Counted from the first letter of the stretch, positions 55,032 to 62,760 are shown. The stretch is DNA of 64,000 nt from an uncultured Pelagibacteraceae bacterium (GCA_902587435.1 CACILF010000004.1:1-64000); one strand, 5' to 3'. The notes: generated by a model from the letters alone, not told the origin. Translations and numbers: made by a program.

Positions 55032-55928
55032 TGCATTATTTTTAAATAAATTTGCTTCTTGAATATATCTTCTTACCATTTGTGTAGTTTTGTGTCCCGT
55101 CATTGCCATTATATTTCTTTCCTCTGCACCAAATTCAGCGGCTGATGTTGCAAATCCTGATCTAAGACTGTGACCGCTGTATTTATTAGGATTCAAACCT
55201 GAAAGTAATGCATATTTTTTTAATATAAGAGCTACACTTTTGTCTGATATATCAAATACTTTACCCGATCTAATTTCTGAAAAATTAATCCAATCTTTTA
55301 ATTTTACTACTGGGCAGAAGTTCATATTATCAAAGTAGGGGATCGCTTTTATCATTCCTTCACCAGATTGATCGGTTTTCGATCTACTAATGAATATTTT
55401 CACCCCTTCATTCACAAACTCTAAATCATCATAATCAATATTTACTAGTTCAGACCTTCTAAAACCTCCTGAAAATCCAATAAGTATTAATGCTTTATCT
55501 CTAAATTTCTTTTTTTCGGGCTGTTTTAATTCATCTATTTTATTAATTATGCTCTTTAAATTATTGATTAATAATGGTTTTTTTGCTTTTTGATTTGTTC
55601 CCCTAACTCTTTTTATACCATGTAAATTTTCCATAATTATTGGGTGTTTTGTGTCTAGATAATGACCTTTCATCTTATGAATAACGCTTATAGACGCTAT
55701 TCTTCGCTTTAAAGTACTAAATTTCGAGTTCGCAGCTAAATGGGTTAAGTAAATAGATAAAATTTTAGGCTCTGTTGGCATTGAACTTAATCCATTTTTT
55801 GCGCAGAATGCTGAGAAATCTTTAAAATCTGCTTGATAGGCTCTTAATGTATTAGCAGCTTTAGAGTTCTTTAAGTTTTTTAAAGTTTCTAATTCTAGAC
55901 TTTTTAAATCAGTTACAAGTTCATTCAT
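55011..55928 (-). CDS. Tyrosine recombinase / integrase
   Basis: 305 aa. An N-terminal SAM-like core-binding domain (TLRAYQADFKDFSAFC) and a catalytic domain with the full set: Arg157 (GGFRRSEL), Lys184 (SRSKTDQ), His253-x-x-Arg256 (HSLRSG), His279 (TGHKT) and Tyr288 (YIQEANLF). It cuts and rejoins DNA without a cofactor. It is not obviously XerC or XerD. A 9-7-9 inverted repeat lies seven bases before its start. Converges on the glycosyltransferase genes. Confidence 0.93.
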   Translation of the reverse strand: MNELVTDLKSLELETLKNLKNSKAANTLRAYQADFKDFSAFCAKNGLSSMPTEPKILSIYLTHLAANSKFSTLKRRIASISVIHKMKGHYLDTKHPIIMENLHGIKRVRGTNQKAKKPLLINNLKSIINKIDELKQPEKKKFRDKALILIGFSGGFRRSELVNIDYDDLEFVNEGVKIFISRSKTDQSGEGMIKAIPYFDNMNFCPVVKLKDWINFSEIRSGKVFDISDKSVALILKKYALLSGLNPNKYSGHSLRSGFATSAAEFGAEERNIMAMTGHKTTQMVRRYIQEANLFKNNALNKIKI

Positions 55929-55934
55929 ATTATA

Positions 55935-55959
55935 TTCCGATAACCATTAATTATCGGAA
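55935..55959. promoter_or_regulatory. Perfect inverted repeat, candidate recombinase core site or operator
   Basis: TTCCGATAA (55935-55943), spacer CCATTAA, TTATCGGAA (55951-55959). Nine-base perfect arms around a seven-base spacer have the geometry of tyrosine-recombinase crossover sites, and it sits six bases upstream of the recombinase ATG (55928-55926 on the minus strand). It could equally be an autoregulatory operator. Confidence 0.55.
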
Positions 55960-56006
55960 GTTATATATTAGGTGATTTTTATTGTCAATAGTTTTAATAT
56001 AAAATT

Positions 56007-56183
56007 ATGAATTCATTTGATGGAGAAATTCCTGCAGTATGGTTTTTAATTAGCTCAATTGGTTTTGTTGTATTAAGTTTAATTCAATACAGAAATACTG
56101 GTAAAAGCATAAATACAATATTTTTGTCTATTATGGCTATTATCTTCTTTATAAGTTACATAATTTTGATGATACCACGCTAA
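56007..56183 (+). CDS. Micro membrane protein, 58 aa, unknown
   Basis: ATG 56007 to TAA 56183. The protein starts MNSFDGEIPAVWFLISS, with hydrophobic helices at about 10-26 and 38-56 separated by a polar turn (QYRNTGKSINT), and ends IILMIPR. No ribosome-binding site is obvious and I know no family. The clean amphipathic layout (two spans, basic turn) argues for a real product. Lies between the recombinase and the second micro gene. Confidence 0.5.
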   Translation: MNSFDGEIPAVWFLISSIGFVVLSLIQYRNTGKSINTIFLSIMAIIFFISYIILMIPR

Positions 56184-56248
56184 TATTAAGATAAGCGGCC
56201 TTTTATCTGTTGATTATAAGAGATGTAACTAATATCTGTTAAATATAA

Positions 56249-56413
56249 ATGCCAAAATATATATTAATTGGATTATTGGTTGTTATTGGAACATTCATGA
56301 TAATGAATTACTGGCCAAAATTAAAGGAACAAACCAAAAATAGGATATTAATGCTTATATTTGGTGCATTTTTTATCAGTATTTTTGTATTGCTGATACT
56401 CTTAATGTTTTAG
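56249..56413 (+). CDS. Micro membrane protein, 54 aa, unknown
   Basis: ATG 56249 to TAG 56413. MPKYILIGLLVVIGTFMIMNYW forms one span, KLKEQTKNR a basic turn and ILMLIFGAFFISIFVLLILLMF a second span. Same hairpin topology and size as the gene just upstream, but I see no clear sequence identity between them. No clear ribosome-binding site. It ends six bases before the structured RNA candidate begins. Confidence 0.5.
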   Translation: MPKYILIGLLVVIGTFMIMNYWPKLKEQTKNRILMLIFGAFFISIFVLLILLMF

Positions 56414-56418
56414 TTTAA

Positions 56419-56694
56419 CTTTTCCCCACTATCCACAGTTGTGAAAAACTTAGTAAATTCAACAATAAAGTGATACTTGCAACCTTTGATCTCTGATATT
56501 GTTGCAAATGAATTAAGAGGCAACTCTTAACTGGCCAATTGGGGAAAAGCCGAGAGGTTCAAGCCCAGAGGGCAGAAAGTTCTGCAAAGCAGCGCTAAAC
56601 ATGCAGAGCGAAGGACACGGCGGTAGCGCCTAAAACGACGTGTCAAAACTACTGTTCTTTGCACCGTAAAAAGTGCAAGGAAACAGGGTTTTTC
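56419..56694 (+). ncRNA. Candidate structured RNA, unassigned
   Basis: A GC-rich stretch (65 of the 120 bases at 56531-56650 are G or C) in an otherwise strongly AT-rich non-coding gap. Visible helices: CTTTTCCCCA (56419-56428) with TGGGGAAAAG (56540-56549); TTGCAAC/GTTGCAA (56477-56483/56501-56507); TAAGAG-GCAA-CTCTTA (56514-56529, GNRA loop); CGCT/AGCG (56593-56596/56607-56610); GACAC/GTGTC (56614-56618/56640-56644) enclosing GGCG-loop-CGCC; and a terminator-like hairpin at the end. No substantial ORF. I could not match it to tmRNA, RNase P, SRP or 6S signatures. Boundaries are estimates. Confidence 0.7.
56652..56693 (+). terminator. Terminator-like hairpin before the MGMT gene
   Basis: CTGTT-CTTTGCAC (56652-56664) pairs with GTGCAAGG-A-AACAG (56673-56686), 13 pairs with one bulged A and an eight-base loop. 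GG and TTTTT (56689-56693) follow. It fits a factor-independent terminator for the RNA upstream. The only AAGG-type ribosome-binding sequence for the next gene is inside its 3' arm. Confidence 0.75.
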
Positions 56695-56700
56695 TATTAA

Positions 56701-56976
56701 ATGATCCTAAAAGGTACAAAATTTCAAATAAAAGTCTGGAGATACCTTTTGAAAATACCAAAAGGTAAGGTAAAAACCTATAAAGAAGTAGCCATAGGGA
56801 TAAAAATGCCTAAATCTGCGAGAGCTGTAGCTAATGCATGTGGAAAGAACCCATATGCACCTAAAGTACCATGCCATAGGGTTATTAGATCTGATGGCTC
56901 TCTAGGGGGGTTCTCAGCTCCGGGAGGAATAAAATTTAAGAAAAAACTTCTAAAAAAGGAAGGTTTTTTGCTCTAA
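56701..56976 (+). CDS. ogt: Minimal O6-alkylguanine-DNA methyltransferase
   Basis: 91 aa, only the catalytic C-terminal domain of Ogt/Ada/AGT. GTKFQIKVWRYLLKIPKGKVKTYKEVA, then ARAVANACGKNP and the active-site PCHRVI with the acceptor Cys, GSLGGFSAPGGIKFKKKLL. Cys is retained, so it can act as a repair methyltransferase rather than an alkyltransferase-like binder. The N-terminal domain of normal Ogt is absent. It starts seven bases after the T run of the preceding hairpin. Confidence 0.9.
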   Translation: MILKGTKFQIKVWRYLLKIPKGKVKTYKEVAIGIKMPKSARAVANACGKNPYAPKVPCHRVIRSDGSLGGFSAPGGIKFKKKLLKKEGFLL

Positions 56977-57459
56977 AATGCTTTAATACCAACGTTTTTT
57001 TAATATATTCAGATATTATTCCTATAAATTTATATTTCTCCCTTCGGTTGTACTGAATATGAGTATATCGCAAAATTAACCCCTTCTATGCTCGATTAAA
57101 CACTATATTCGATATGTGCATCACTCTAGAATCTAAGCATATCAACACTTATTTTAACACGCAAAAACACCTACTTTACCCTTATTTTTCTTGATAATTT
57201 GATATAAGAAATCTTTCTCAGAATAATGATACGAATGTTTTATTCTACTGATGTCTAAAAGCCCATATATATAAGCTTTTTTTGATAACTATTTATATTT
57301 ATCATCTTTTGTATTGCTATTTATGATGATTATATTTTAATATCTTGTATATTATATTTTACTTTAATTTTATTAAAATGTTTAATAATTACAATAGTTT
57401 ATAATATAAACTTAAAGTAAATTATTAATATATAGGTTATATAAGTTTACTTTATAAAA
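56977..57459. other. Gene-free AT-rich interval
   Basis: 483 bases between ogt and the end of the leftward EamA gene. I see no ORF of useful length on either strand, no tRNA and no strong hairpin; ATATTCAG (57005) and CTGAATAT (57053) are a weak inverted pair. The interval is long for a genome this compact and may be a remnant of lost genes. Confidence 0.6.
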
Positions 57460-58302
57460 CTACTTATATTTAAGTTCTCTTCTAAAAATATAAATACCAG
57501 AGGATATAATTATAAACAAACCTAGAAAAGTCCATAAGTCAGGGAAGTCTTTAAAGATATAATAACCTAATATTATATTAGTAATAATCTCAAAGTATCC
57601 AAAAGGAGCTAATTTAGATGCATCAGCATATCTTAATGAATAAATTAGTAGAATATGTCCTAAACAGGCAAAAATACCCATTATAGCAAGCCATAACCAC
57701 TGTATATTTGTTGGATTAACCCAAACTATTGGTACAAAGAAAGTTGCTACAGTAGCACCTACTATACCGGTTAACAGAAGTGTTAATAATGGATTGTCAG
57801 TTGAATGTAGTTTTCTAGTGATTATTAAATAAACACCGTAAAGACAGCCTGTAGCTAAAGCGGCTACTGTTGCTAAATTAAATTCTATAAATCCAGGTCT
57901 TATAACTATTAAAGTTCCTAAAAAACCAATTATTACTGCGGTCCACCTTTTTATTCCAACTTTTTCACCTAGTAAAATTGGTGATAATGCTGTTGTTACT
58001 AAAGGAGCAACAAAAGCAAGTGTTAAAGCTTTAGCCATAGATATTATTGAAATTGAATAAAAAAAACAAATGTTAGCAGAAAAAAGAGTTAATCCTCTTA
58101 AAATTTGTAATTTAGGATTTTCAGAAAATGTTAAGTTTTTTCTAAAAAAAATAAACATAAAAGGAAGCGTCCAAAAAACAGTAAAAAAATATCTAGCCCA
58201 AGTAATTTGAAAAAAAGATAATTCAGCAGACAAATATTTTGCAATAGTGTCCATGAAAGGCAAAACAGCCCACGCTGATAAATTAAGTATTATAGCTTTC
58301 AT
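57460..58302 (-). CDS. EamA family (DMT) transporter
   Basis: 280 aa with ten hydrophobic segments in two EamA repeats: FMDTIAKYLSAELSFFQITWARYFFTVFWTLP and SIISMAKALTLAFVAPLVTTALSPILLGEKVGIKRWTAVIIGFLGTLIVIRPG in the first, GHILLIYSLRYADASKLAPFGYFEIITNIILGYYIF in the second. Export of a metabolite is likely; substrate unknown. Its ATG overlaps the stop of the AEC transporter gene by one base. Confidence 0.88.
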   Translation of the reverse strand: MKAIILNLSAWAVLPFMDTIAKYLSAELSFFQITWARYFFTVFWTLPFMFIFFRKNLTFSENPKLQILRGLTLFSANICFFYSISIISMAKALTLAFVAPLVTTALSPILLGEKVGIKRWTAVIIGFLGTLIVIRPGFIEFNLATVAALATGCLYGVYLIITRKLHSTDNPLLTLLLTGIVGATVATFFVPIVWVNPTNIQWLWLAIMGIFACLGHILLIYSLRYADASKLAPFGYFEIITNIILGYYIFKDFPDLWTFLGLFIIISSGIYIFRRELKYK

Positions 58303-59201
58303 TAAGAAAAATATTTTAAAGAAATAAAGACTATAATTGGTATGGTGATTAATGACATTAAAGTTGAGACTACAATCATGCTTGATATGTTATCAACAAT
58401 TTTTTTAGGCGAATACATTGAAGCTATAAGATAAGTTAATATAGCACTCGGCATCGAAGATTGAATTAATAAAACACCGGCTGCATAGCCAGATAGATTA
58501 AATATTTTGATCAAAATAAACCCAATAATTGGGCCAATTATAACTCTACCAACCGATGAGATTAAGGAACTTTTTAATGAAAATACCTTCATTTGAGTTA
58601 ATGAAACACCCAAAGACATCAATATTAAAACAATCATAGCGTAACCTAATAGCATTACTGTATTTAAAACAAACTTCGGCATTTCAAGATCAAAATATAA
58701 AAACGCAACTGCTATGATTACAGCGTATGTTGAGGGACTTTTTAAAATAATTTTAGTATCAAATTTTTTACTAGCTAAAAATATATTGGCAGTAAAATGT
58801 AAAAGAACAACTAAGGATGATATTGCTGCAGCGACACCCATTCCTAAAGATCCATAAGCAAATAAACAAATTGGAATACCCATATTACCTGTATTTGGAA
58901 GGAAAAACGGAGGTAACTCTCTAGATATATCCTTTTTCATGAAAAATAAAAATATAACACCGGTTATCGCAAAACAAATAAGTGCTATTACAGAATAAAT
59001 AAAATATTCTGAAAATACGCTGTAAGTAACTCCAGATGATGTAATTGCAAATATAAACAGTGCTGGTGCACCAAAATTAGCAGAATAATTAGTGATAAAA
59101 GTAGTGTCTATATCAGATTTTTGTTTACCTAAAAAATAACCTATACCAACTATAAAAAAAACAGGTGATAAAACCTCAAATAGCTTAATATAAATTTCCA
59201 T
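58302..59201 (-). CDS. AEC family transporter
   Basis: 299 aa, about ten spans, auxin efflux carrier superfamily. FFIVGIGYFLGKQKSDI at the N-terminus, LPNTGNMGIPICLFAYG (the conserved NxGxxG-type element) and LIQSSMPSAILTYLIASMY near the C-terminus. Members carry organic acids such as malate or malonate. Cotranscribed with the EamA gene and directly after hom (no gap). Confidence 0.87.
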   Translation of the reverse strand: MEIYIKLFEVLSPVFFIVGIGYFLGKQKSDIDTTFITNYSANFGAPALFIFAITSSGVTYSVFSEYFIYSVIALICFAITGVIFLFFMKKDISRELPPFFLPNTGNMGIPICLFAYGSLGMGVAAAISSLVVLLHFTANIFLASKKFDTKIILKSPSTYAVIIAVAFLYFDLEMPKFVLNTVMLLGYAMIVLILMSLGVSLTQMKVFSLKSSLISSVGRVIIGPIIGFILIKIFNLSGYAAGVLLIQSSMPSAILTYLIASMYSPKKIVDNISSMIVVSTLMSLITIPIIVFISLKYFS

Positions 59202-60488
59202 TTAGAACAGTCTTATTCTTGTAGGAACTTTTAATATATTTTTATTTATTTTAAACGATTTTAGGCATTTGTTTGCATCAGACTCATTAGTTTTGTGAGT
59301 AATAATTATTATAGATGCTTTTTTATTTTTATGGTCTGGTATTTGTATAAGTCTTTCAACAGAAATATTCCTTTTAGCTAATGAATGAGTAATTTGAGAA
59401 AGTACTCCTGGTTTGTCGTTAACTTCAAATCTAAGATATAAAGAATTTGAATAATTATTTAAATTGTATGAAGCAATAGACTTACGTTTTTTACTAGAAA
59501 CACCAAAGGGATATTTAATATTACCTCTTAAAATAGATAAAAGATCAGACATCAAAGCTGAAGAAGTAGCTCCAGGGCCAGCGCCCTCACCTTGTAAAAC
59601 AGTCTCTCCGACAGGTTCGCCATGCAAAATAATTGCGTTCATAACTCCTGAAACATTTGAGATATAAGAATTCTTTTTTACTAAACATGGATGAACTCTT
59701 TCAAAAAGCTTATTGCTTATTAACTCTGTGATTCCCAGAAGTTTAATTCTAAAATTTAATTGATTTGCAATCTCAATGTCTTTAAATTCAATATTTTCTA
59801 TTCCTTCCATTAAACATTTTTTTTTTGATATACTTTTGTTGAAAGATAAAGATGACAATATTCTAATCTTAGCAAATGCATCATAGCCATTCAGGTCTAA
59901 CTTGGGATTACCTGGTTCAGCATATCCTAATTTCTGTGCTTTTTTGAGTACATTTGAAAAAGATTCTTTTGAATTTTCCATTTCTGATAAAATATAATTA
60001 CAAGTTCCATTTAAAATTCCGTACACTTTATTAATTTTATTGGTAGCTAAACCTTCTTTAATAGTTCTTAAAATTGGTATTCCACCAGCTACAGAGGCTT
60101 CAAATTCTAAATTAACTTTATTTTTTTCTGCTAATTTTGATAAATAATCACCATGTTTTGATATTAAGGCTTTATTTGGAGTTATCACATGAATTTTATT
60201 ATTAAGTGCTGTTTCAACTATTTTTTTTGAAATGCCATCAGATAAACCAATACATTCAAATAGAATATCAATTTTTTCTATTTTAAAAATTTTGAGAGGA
60301 TTTCTATAAAATATTTTTTTATTTATCTTAAATTTTCTTTTCTTGTTAATATTTTTGGCTGATATAGCAATAATATTAATTTTTTTTCCTGTTTTAACCT
60401 CTATGTCTCTCTTTTTTTTATTTAATTCATTAAGTAAATAGTTTCCTATCTGACCTAAACCAACCAACGCTATATTAATTTTATTCAT
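59202..60488 (-). CDS. hom: Homoserine dehydrogenase
   Basis: Threonine/methionine branch of the aspartate pathway. The Rossmann GLGQIG is at 10-15, VTPNKALIS carries the nucleotide/substrate segment, GILNGTCNYILSEM and PKLDLNGYDAFAKIRILSSL are the catalytic region with the conserved Lys/Asp/Glu, and a C-terminal ACT domain (LRFEVNDKPGVLSQITHSLAKRNISVERL) gives feedback control. 428 aa. Its product feeds metY at the end of the window. Confidence 0.94.
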   Translation of the reverse strand: MNKINIALVGLGQIGNYLLNELNKKKRDIEVKTGKKINIIAISAKNINKKRKFKINKKIFYRNPLKIFKIEKIDILFECIGLSDGISKKIVETALNNKIHVITPNKALISKHGDYLSKLAEKNKVNLEFEASVAGGIPILRTIKEGLATNKINKVYGILNGTCNYILSEMENSKESFSNVLKKAQKLGYAEPGNPKLDLNGYDAFAKIRILSSLSFNKSISKKKCLMEGIENIEFKDIEIANQLNFRIKLLGITELISNKLFERVHPCLVKKNSYISNVSGVMNAIILHGEPVGETVLQGEGAGPGATSSALMSDLLSILRGNIKYPFGVSSKKRKSIASYNLNNYSNSLYLRFEVNDKPGVLSQITHSLAKRNISVERLIQIPDHKNKKASIIIITHKTNESDANKCLKSFKINKNILKVPTRIRLF

Positions 60489-60493
60489 GTTTA

Positions 60494-60697
60494 TTACTTT
60501 ATTTCAGGAAATTTACTATTTTTACCATATTCAATAACAAAAGATTTATACTCCTTATAAGAAAAATCATTATTAATATTTGTAAATTTTGAATGAGATA
60601 ATTGAGTTTGATTCATATTAGTATTTTTACTTTCATCATAAAAAGTGCAAGAAAATAATAAAATATTTAATGAAATTATAAAAAATATATTTTTCAT
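60494..60697 (-). CDS. Small lipoprotein, unknown function
   Basis: 67 aa. The signal peptide MKNIFFIISLNILLFSC ends in a lipobox with Cys17, followed by a short polar chain rich in Asn, Ser and Lys (FSYKEYKSFVIEYGKNSKFPEIK). No family recognised. It overlaps the argC stop by four bases and precedes hom by five, so it is cotranslated with amino-acid genes although its own role is unknown. Confidence 0.7.
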   Translation of the reverse strand: MKNIFFIISLNILLFSCTFYDESKNTNMNQTQLSHSKFTNINNDFSYKEYKSFVIEYGKNSKFPEIK

Positions 60698-61716
60698 GCT
60701 AATCCTTTTTTTATATTGTATCCAAAATAATAATTCAAATTTTGTACTGCCTGCCCTGATCCTCCTTTTATCAGATTATCTATTGCTGACAAAATAATTA
60801 TTTTATTCTTATATTTTGATTTACATACAGATACATGACAATAATTTGTATTAATTACATCGTTCGTGCTTAATAGAGAATTGATAGGAAGAATTTTTAT
60901 AAAAATATCGTTTTTATAAAATCTTTTTAATTTAGAATTCACATAATCAATAGAAATATTTTTTTTAACATCTAAATAAATTGTGCTTAAAATTCCTCTA
61001 AACATTGGGCTTAAATGCGGTGTAAAAGTGAACTTTATTTTTTTTCTTGAAAAATTATTTAGTTCTTGTTCGATTTCTGAATTGTGTCTATGGAAGCCAA
61101 CGCCATATGCGCTTAATGATTCATATAAATTTTTATTTTCATATTTTTTATGTACACCTCTCCCAGCGCCTGAATATCCAGATTTTGAGTCAATTATAAT
61201 ATTATTTGTTTTAATTAAATTTGATTTTATGAGAGGTATCAAAGGTAATAATATCGATGTGGGATAGCAGCCTGGGCATGAAATTATTTTAAAATTTTTC
61301 AATTTTTTTTTCGAAATTTCAGGTAATGCATAAATACTATTCTTTATGTTATTTTTAGAGTTATGATTAATTTTATACCATTTTAAATATTCTTGTGCGG
61401 ATTTAAGTCTAAAATCTGCTGATAGATCAATTAAGATATTTTTTTTTAATAGTTTATTTGATATTTTTTGAGCTTGACCATTGGGTAATGCAGTAAAAAC
61501 AATATCAACGTCATTTAATAGATTGCTATTAAATTTAATTATTTTTGGTAAATTCTTAATTTTAATACTTTTATCAAAATAAGAAATTGATTTACCTTTA
61601 GATGTGTTTCCACACAAATATTTAATATTTATATTTGGATGTTTTATTAGCAATTTAACTAATTGAATTCCAATATATCCAGTTGATCCAGCGATTAAAG
61701 CATTTAGCTTTGACAT
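60694..61716 (-). CDS. argC: N-acetyl-gamma-glutamyl-phosphate reductase
   Basis: Third step of arginine synthesis. GSTGYIGIQLVKLL is the NADP Rossmann motif, the catalytic Cys150 is in SCPGCYPTSILLPL, and the substrate-binding segments SGYSGAGRGVHKK and HRHNSEIEQEL follow. 340 aa, long-form ArgC. In alphaproteobacteria argC commonly follows rplM-rpsI, as here. Confidence 0.94.
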   Translation of the reverse strand: MSKLNALIAGSTGYIGIQLVKLLIKHPNINIKYLCGNTSKGKSISYFDKSIKIKNLPKIIKFNSNLLNDVDIVFTALPNGQAQKISNKLLKKNILIDLSADFRLKSAQEYLKWYKINHNSKNNIKNSIYALPEISKKKLKNFKIISCPGCYPTSILLPLIPLIKSNLIKTNNIIIDSKSGYSGAGRGVHKKYENKNLYESLSAYGVGFHRHNSEIEQELNNFSRKKIKFTFTPHLSPMFRGILSTIYLDVKKNISIDYVNSKLKRFYKNDIFIKILPINSLLSTNDVINTNYCHVSVCKSKYKNKIIILSAIDNLIKGGSGQAVQNLNYYFGYNIKKGLA

Positions 61717-61749
61717 AATTCAGTATAACAGTTGAAATTAAAAAAGAAA

Positions 61750-62181
61750 TTATCTTTTAGAAAATTGAAAACTTCTTCTAGCTTTTCTATGACCATATTT
61801 CTTTCTTTCTACTGATCTAGAATCTCTAGTGGTGAGTTTTTCTTTTTTTAAGGTTGTTTTTAATTCTGGGTCAAACATTAATAGTGCTTTAGAAATACCA
61901 TGAACCATGGCGCCTACTTGGCCAGTTAATCCGCCACCTTTAACATTGCACTTAACATCGTAGCTAGTTGCTTGGCTTATAATTTCGAATGGTCTAAGTA
62001 ATTGCATTTTATGATTTGCTCTTTTAAAATAATCTTCATAGTTTTTTCCATTTACATAAATTTTTCCAGAACCCTTCTTTAACCATATTTTAGCAATTGA
62101 AGTTTTTCTTTTTCCAGTAGCGTATTTGCTATCCTTAAAATCTAATTTTATTTTTTCTGGTTTGCTTAAAGATGTTTCCAT
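61750..62181 (-). CDS. rpsI: Ribosomal protein uS9
   Basis: YATGKRKTSIAKIWLKKGSGKIYVNGKN and VKGGGLTGQVGAMVHGISKALLMFDPELKTTLKKEKLTTRDSRSVERKKYGHRKARRSFQFSKR are unmistakable; the C-terminal SKR tail reaches the P-site tRNA. 143 aa with a short N-terminal extension. One base after rplM. Confidence 0.97.
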   Translation of the reverse strand: METSLSKPEKIKLDFKDSKYATGKRKTSIAKIWLKKGSGKIYVNGKNYEDYFKRANHKMQLLRPFEIISQATSYDVKCNVKGGGLTGQVGAMVHGISKALLMFDPELKTTLKKEKLTTRDSRSVERKKYGHRKARRSFQFSKR

Positions 62182-62182
62182 A

Positions 62183-62641
62183 TTAAATTCTAGCGATATT
62201 TTTACTATTTAGTTTGGATAGATCTATTATTTTAGGGTTTTGAGCTGAATGAGGATGATCAGAACCAGAATAAATTTTTAATTTTGTTAGTTGTTTTCTT
62301 CCAAGAACTCCTCCTGGTAACATTCTTTTTACTGCAAGTTTTAAAGCTTCGCCTGGTTTTTTTTCACTAAGTTTTTCTGGTGTTGTTTCTTTTATTCCGC
62401 CAGGATAACCAGTATGTCTGTAATATTTTTTATCTTGAAATTTCTTTCCAGTAAACTTAATCAACTCGATATTTTTAACTACCACAAAGTCACCATGATC
62501 CATATGAGGGGTATAAGTGTTTTTATTTTTTCCTCTTATTATTTTTGATATAATTGTCGCTAATCTTCCAACTACAGCATTTTTAGCATCAATTTCGTAC
62601 CAATCGCTTTGTATCTCGCTATTTTTAACAAATTTTGTCAT
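62183..62641 (-). CDS. rplM: Ribosomal protein uL13
   Basis: DWYEIDAKNAVVGRLATIISKIIRGKNKNTYTPHMDHGDFVVV, YYRHTGYPGGIKETT and AVKRMLPGGVLGRKQLTKLKIYSGSDHPHSAQNP are diagnostic. I start at ATG 62641 (152 aa, MTKFVKNSEIQSDWYE), the family-typical N-terminus; the frame continues 13 residues further without similarity. Divergent from metY. Confidence 0.96.
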   Translation of the reverse strand: MTKFVKNSEIQSDWYEIDAKNAVVGRLATIISKIIRGKNKNTYTPHMDHGDFVVVKNIELIKFTGKKFQDKKYYRHTGYPGGIKETTPEKLSEKKPGEALKLAVKRMLPGGVLGRKQLTKLKIYSGSDHPHSAQNPKIIDLSKLNSKNIARI

Positions 62642-62673
62642 GGTTGCGGGATTAATACTTATAAAAGGTAATA

Positions 62674-62700
62674 TTGTCAAATTATATTAATATTGATAGT
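62674..62700 (+). promoter_or_regulatory. Putative metY promoter
   Basis: TTGTCA (62674-62679) with GATAGT (62695-62700), spacing 15; an alternative -10 TAGTAA (62697-62702) gives spacing 17. Transcription would start just before the riboswitch hairpin. Only moderate matches. Confidence 0.4.
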
Positions 62701-62703
62701 AAT

Positions 62704-62760
62704 TGCATGGTTTAAGTGTGGGGTAAACCAAGTAAATTTTACTAAATTTATAATAACTTA
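62704..62760 (+). promoter_or_regulatory. Probable SAM riboswitch (SAM-V/SAM-II-like) upstream of metY
   Basis: The metY leader has a hairpin TGGTTTA (62708-62714) / TAAACCA (62724-62730) with loop AGTGTGGGG, then AGTAAA-T-TTTACT (62731-62743). The loop AGT (62715-62717) can pair with ACT (62741-62743), giving the pseudoknot layout of the compact SAM-II/SAM-V aptamers. From published work, SAM-V elements occur upstream of metY in Pelagibacter. A following ACTTAA (62755-62760) is complementary to TTAAGT in the hairpin and lies just before the AGGAG ribosome-binding site. Confidence 0.65.

Noticed and set aside
56430-56440. CTATCCACAG, resembling a DnaA box, as a hint of a replication origin
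   Set aside because: A single imperfect box, no cluster, and no dnaA, dnaN or gidA nearby.
56531-56650. Assignment of the GC-rich RNA to tmRNA, RNase P RNA, SRP RNA or 6S RNA
   Set aside because: I find no tag reading frame or tRNA-like acceptor, no GAGGAAAGTCC-type P4 element, no GGAAGGAAGCAGCC loop, and no long end-to-end 6S stem.
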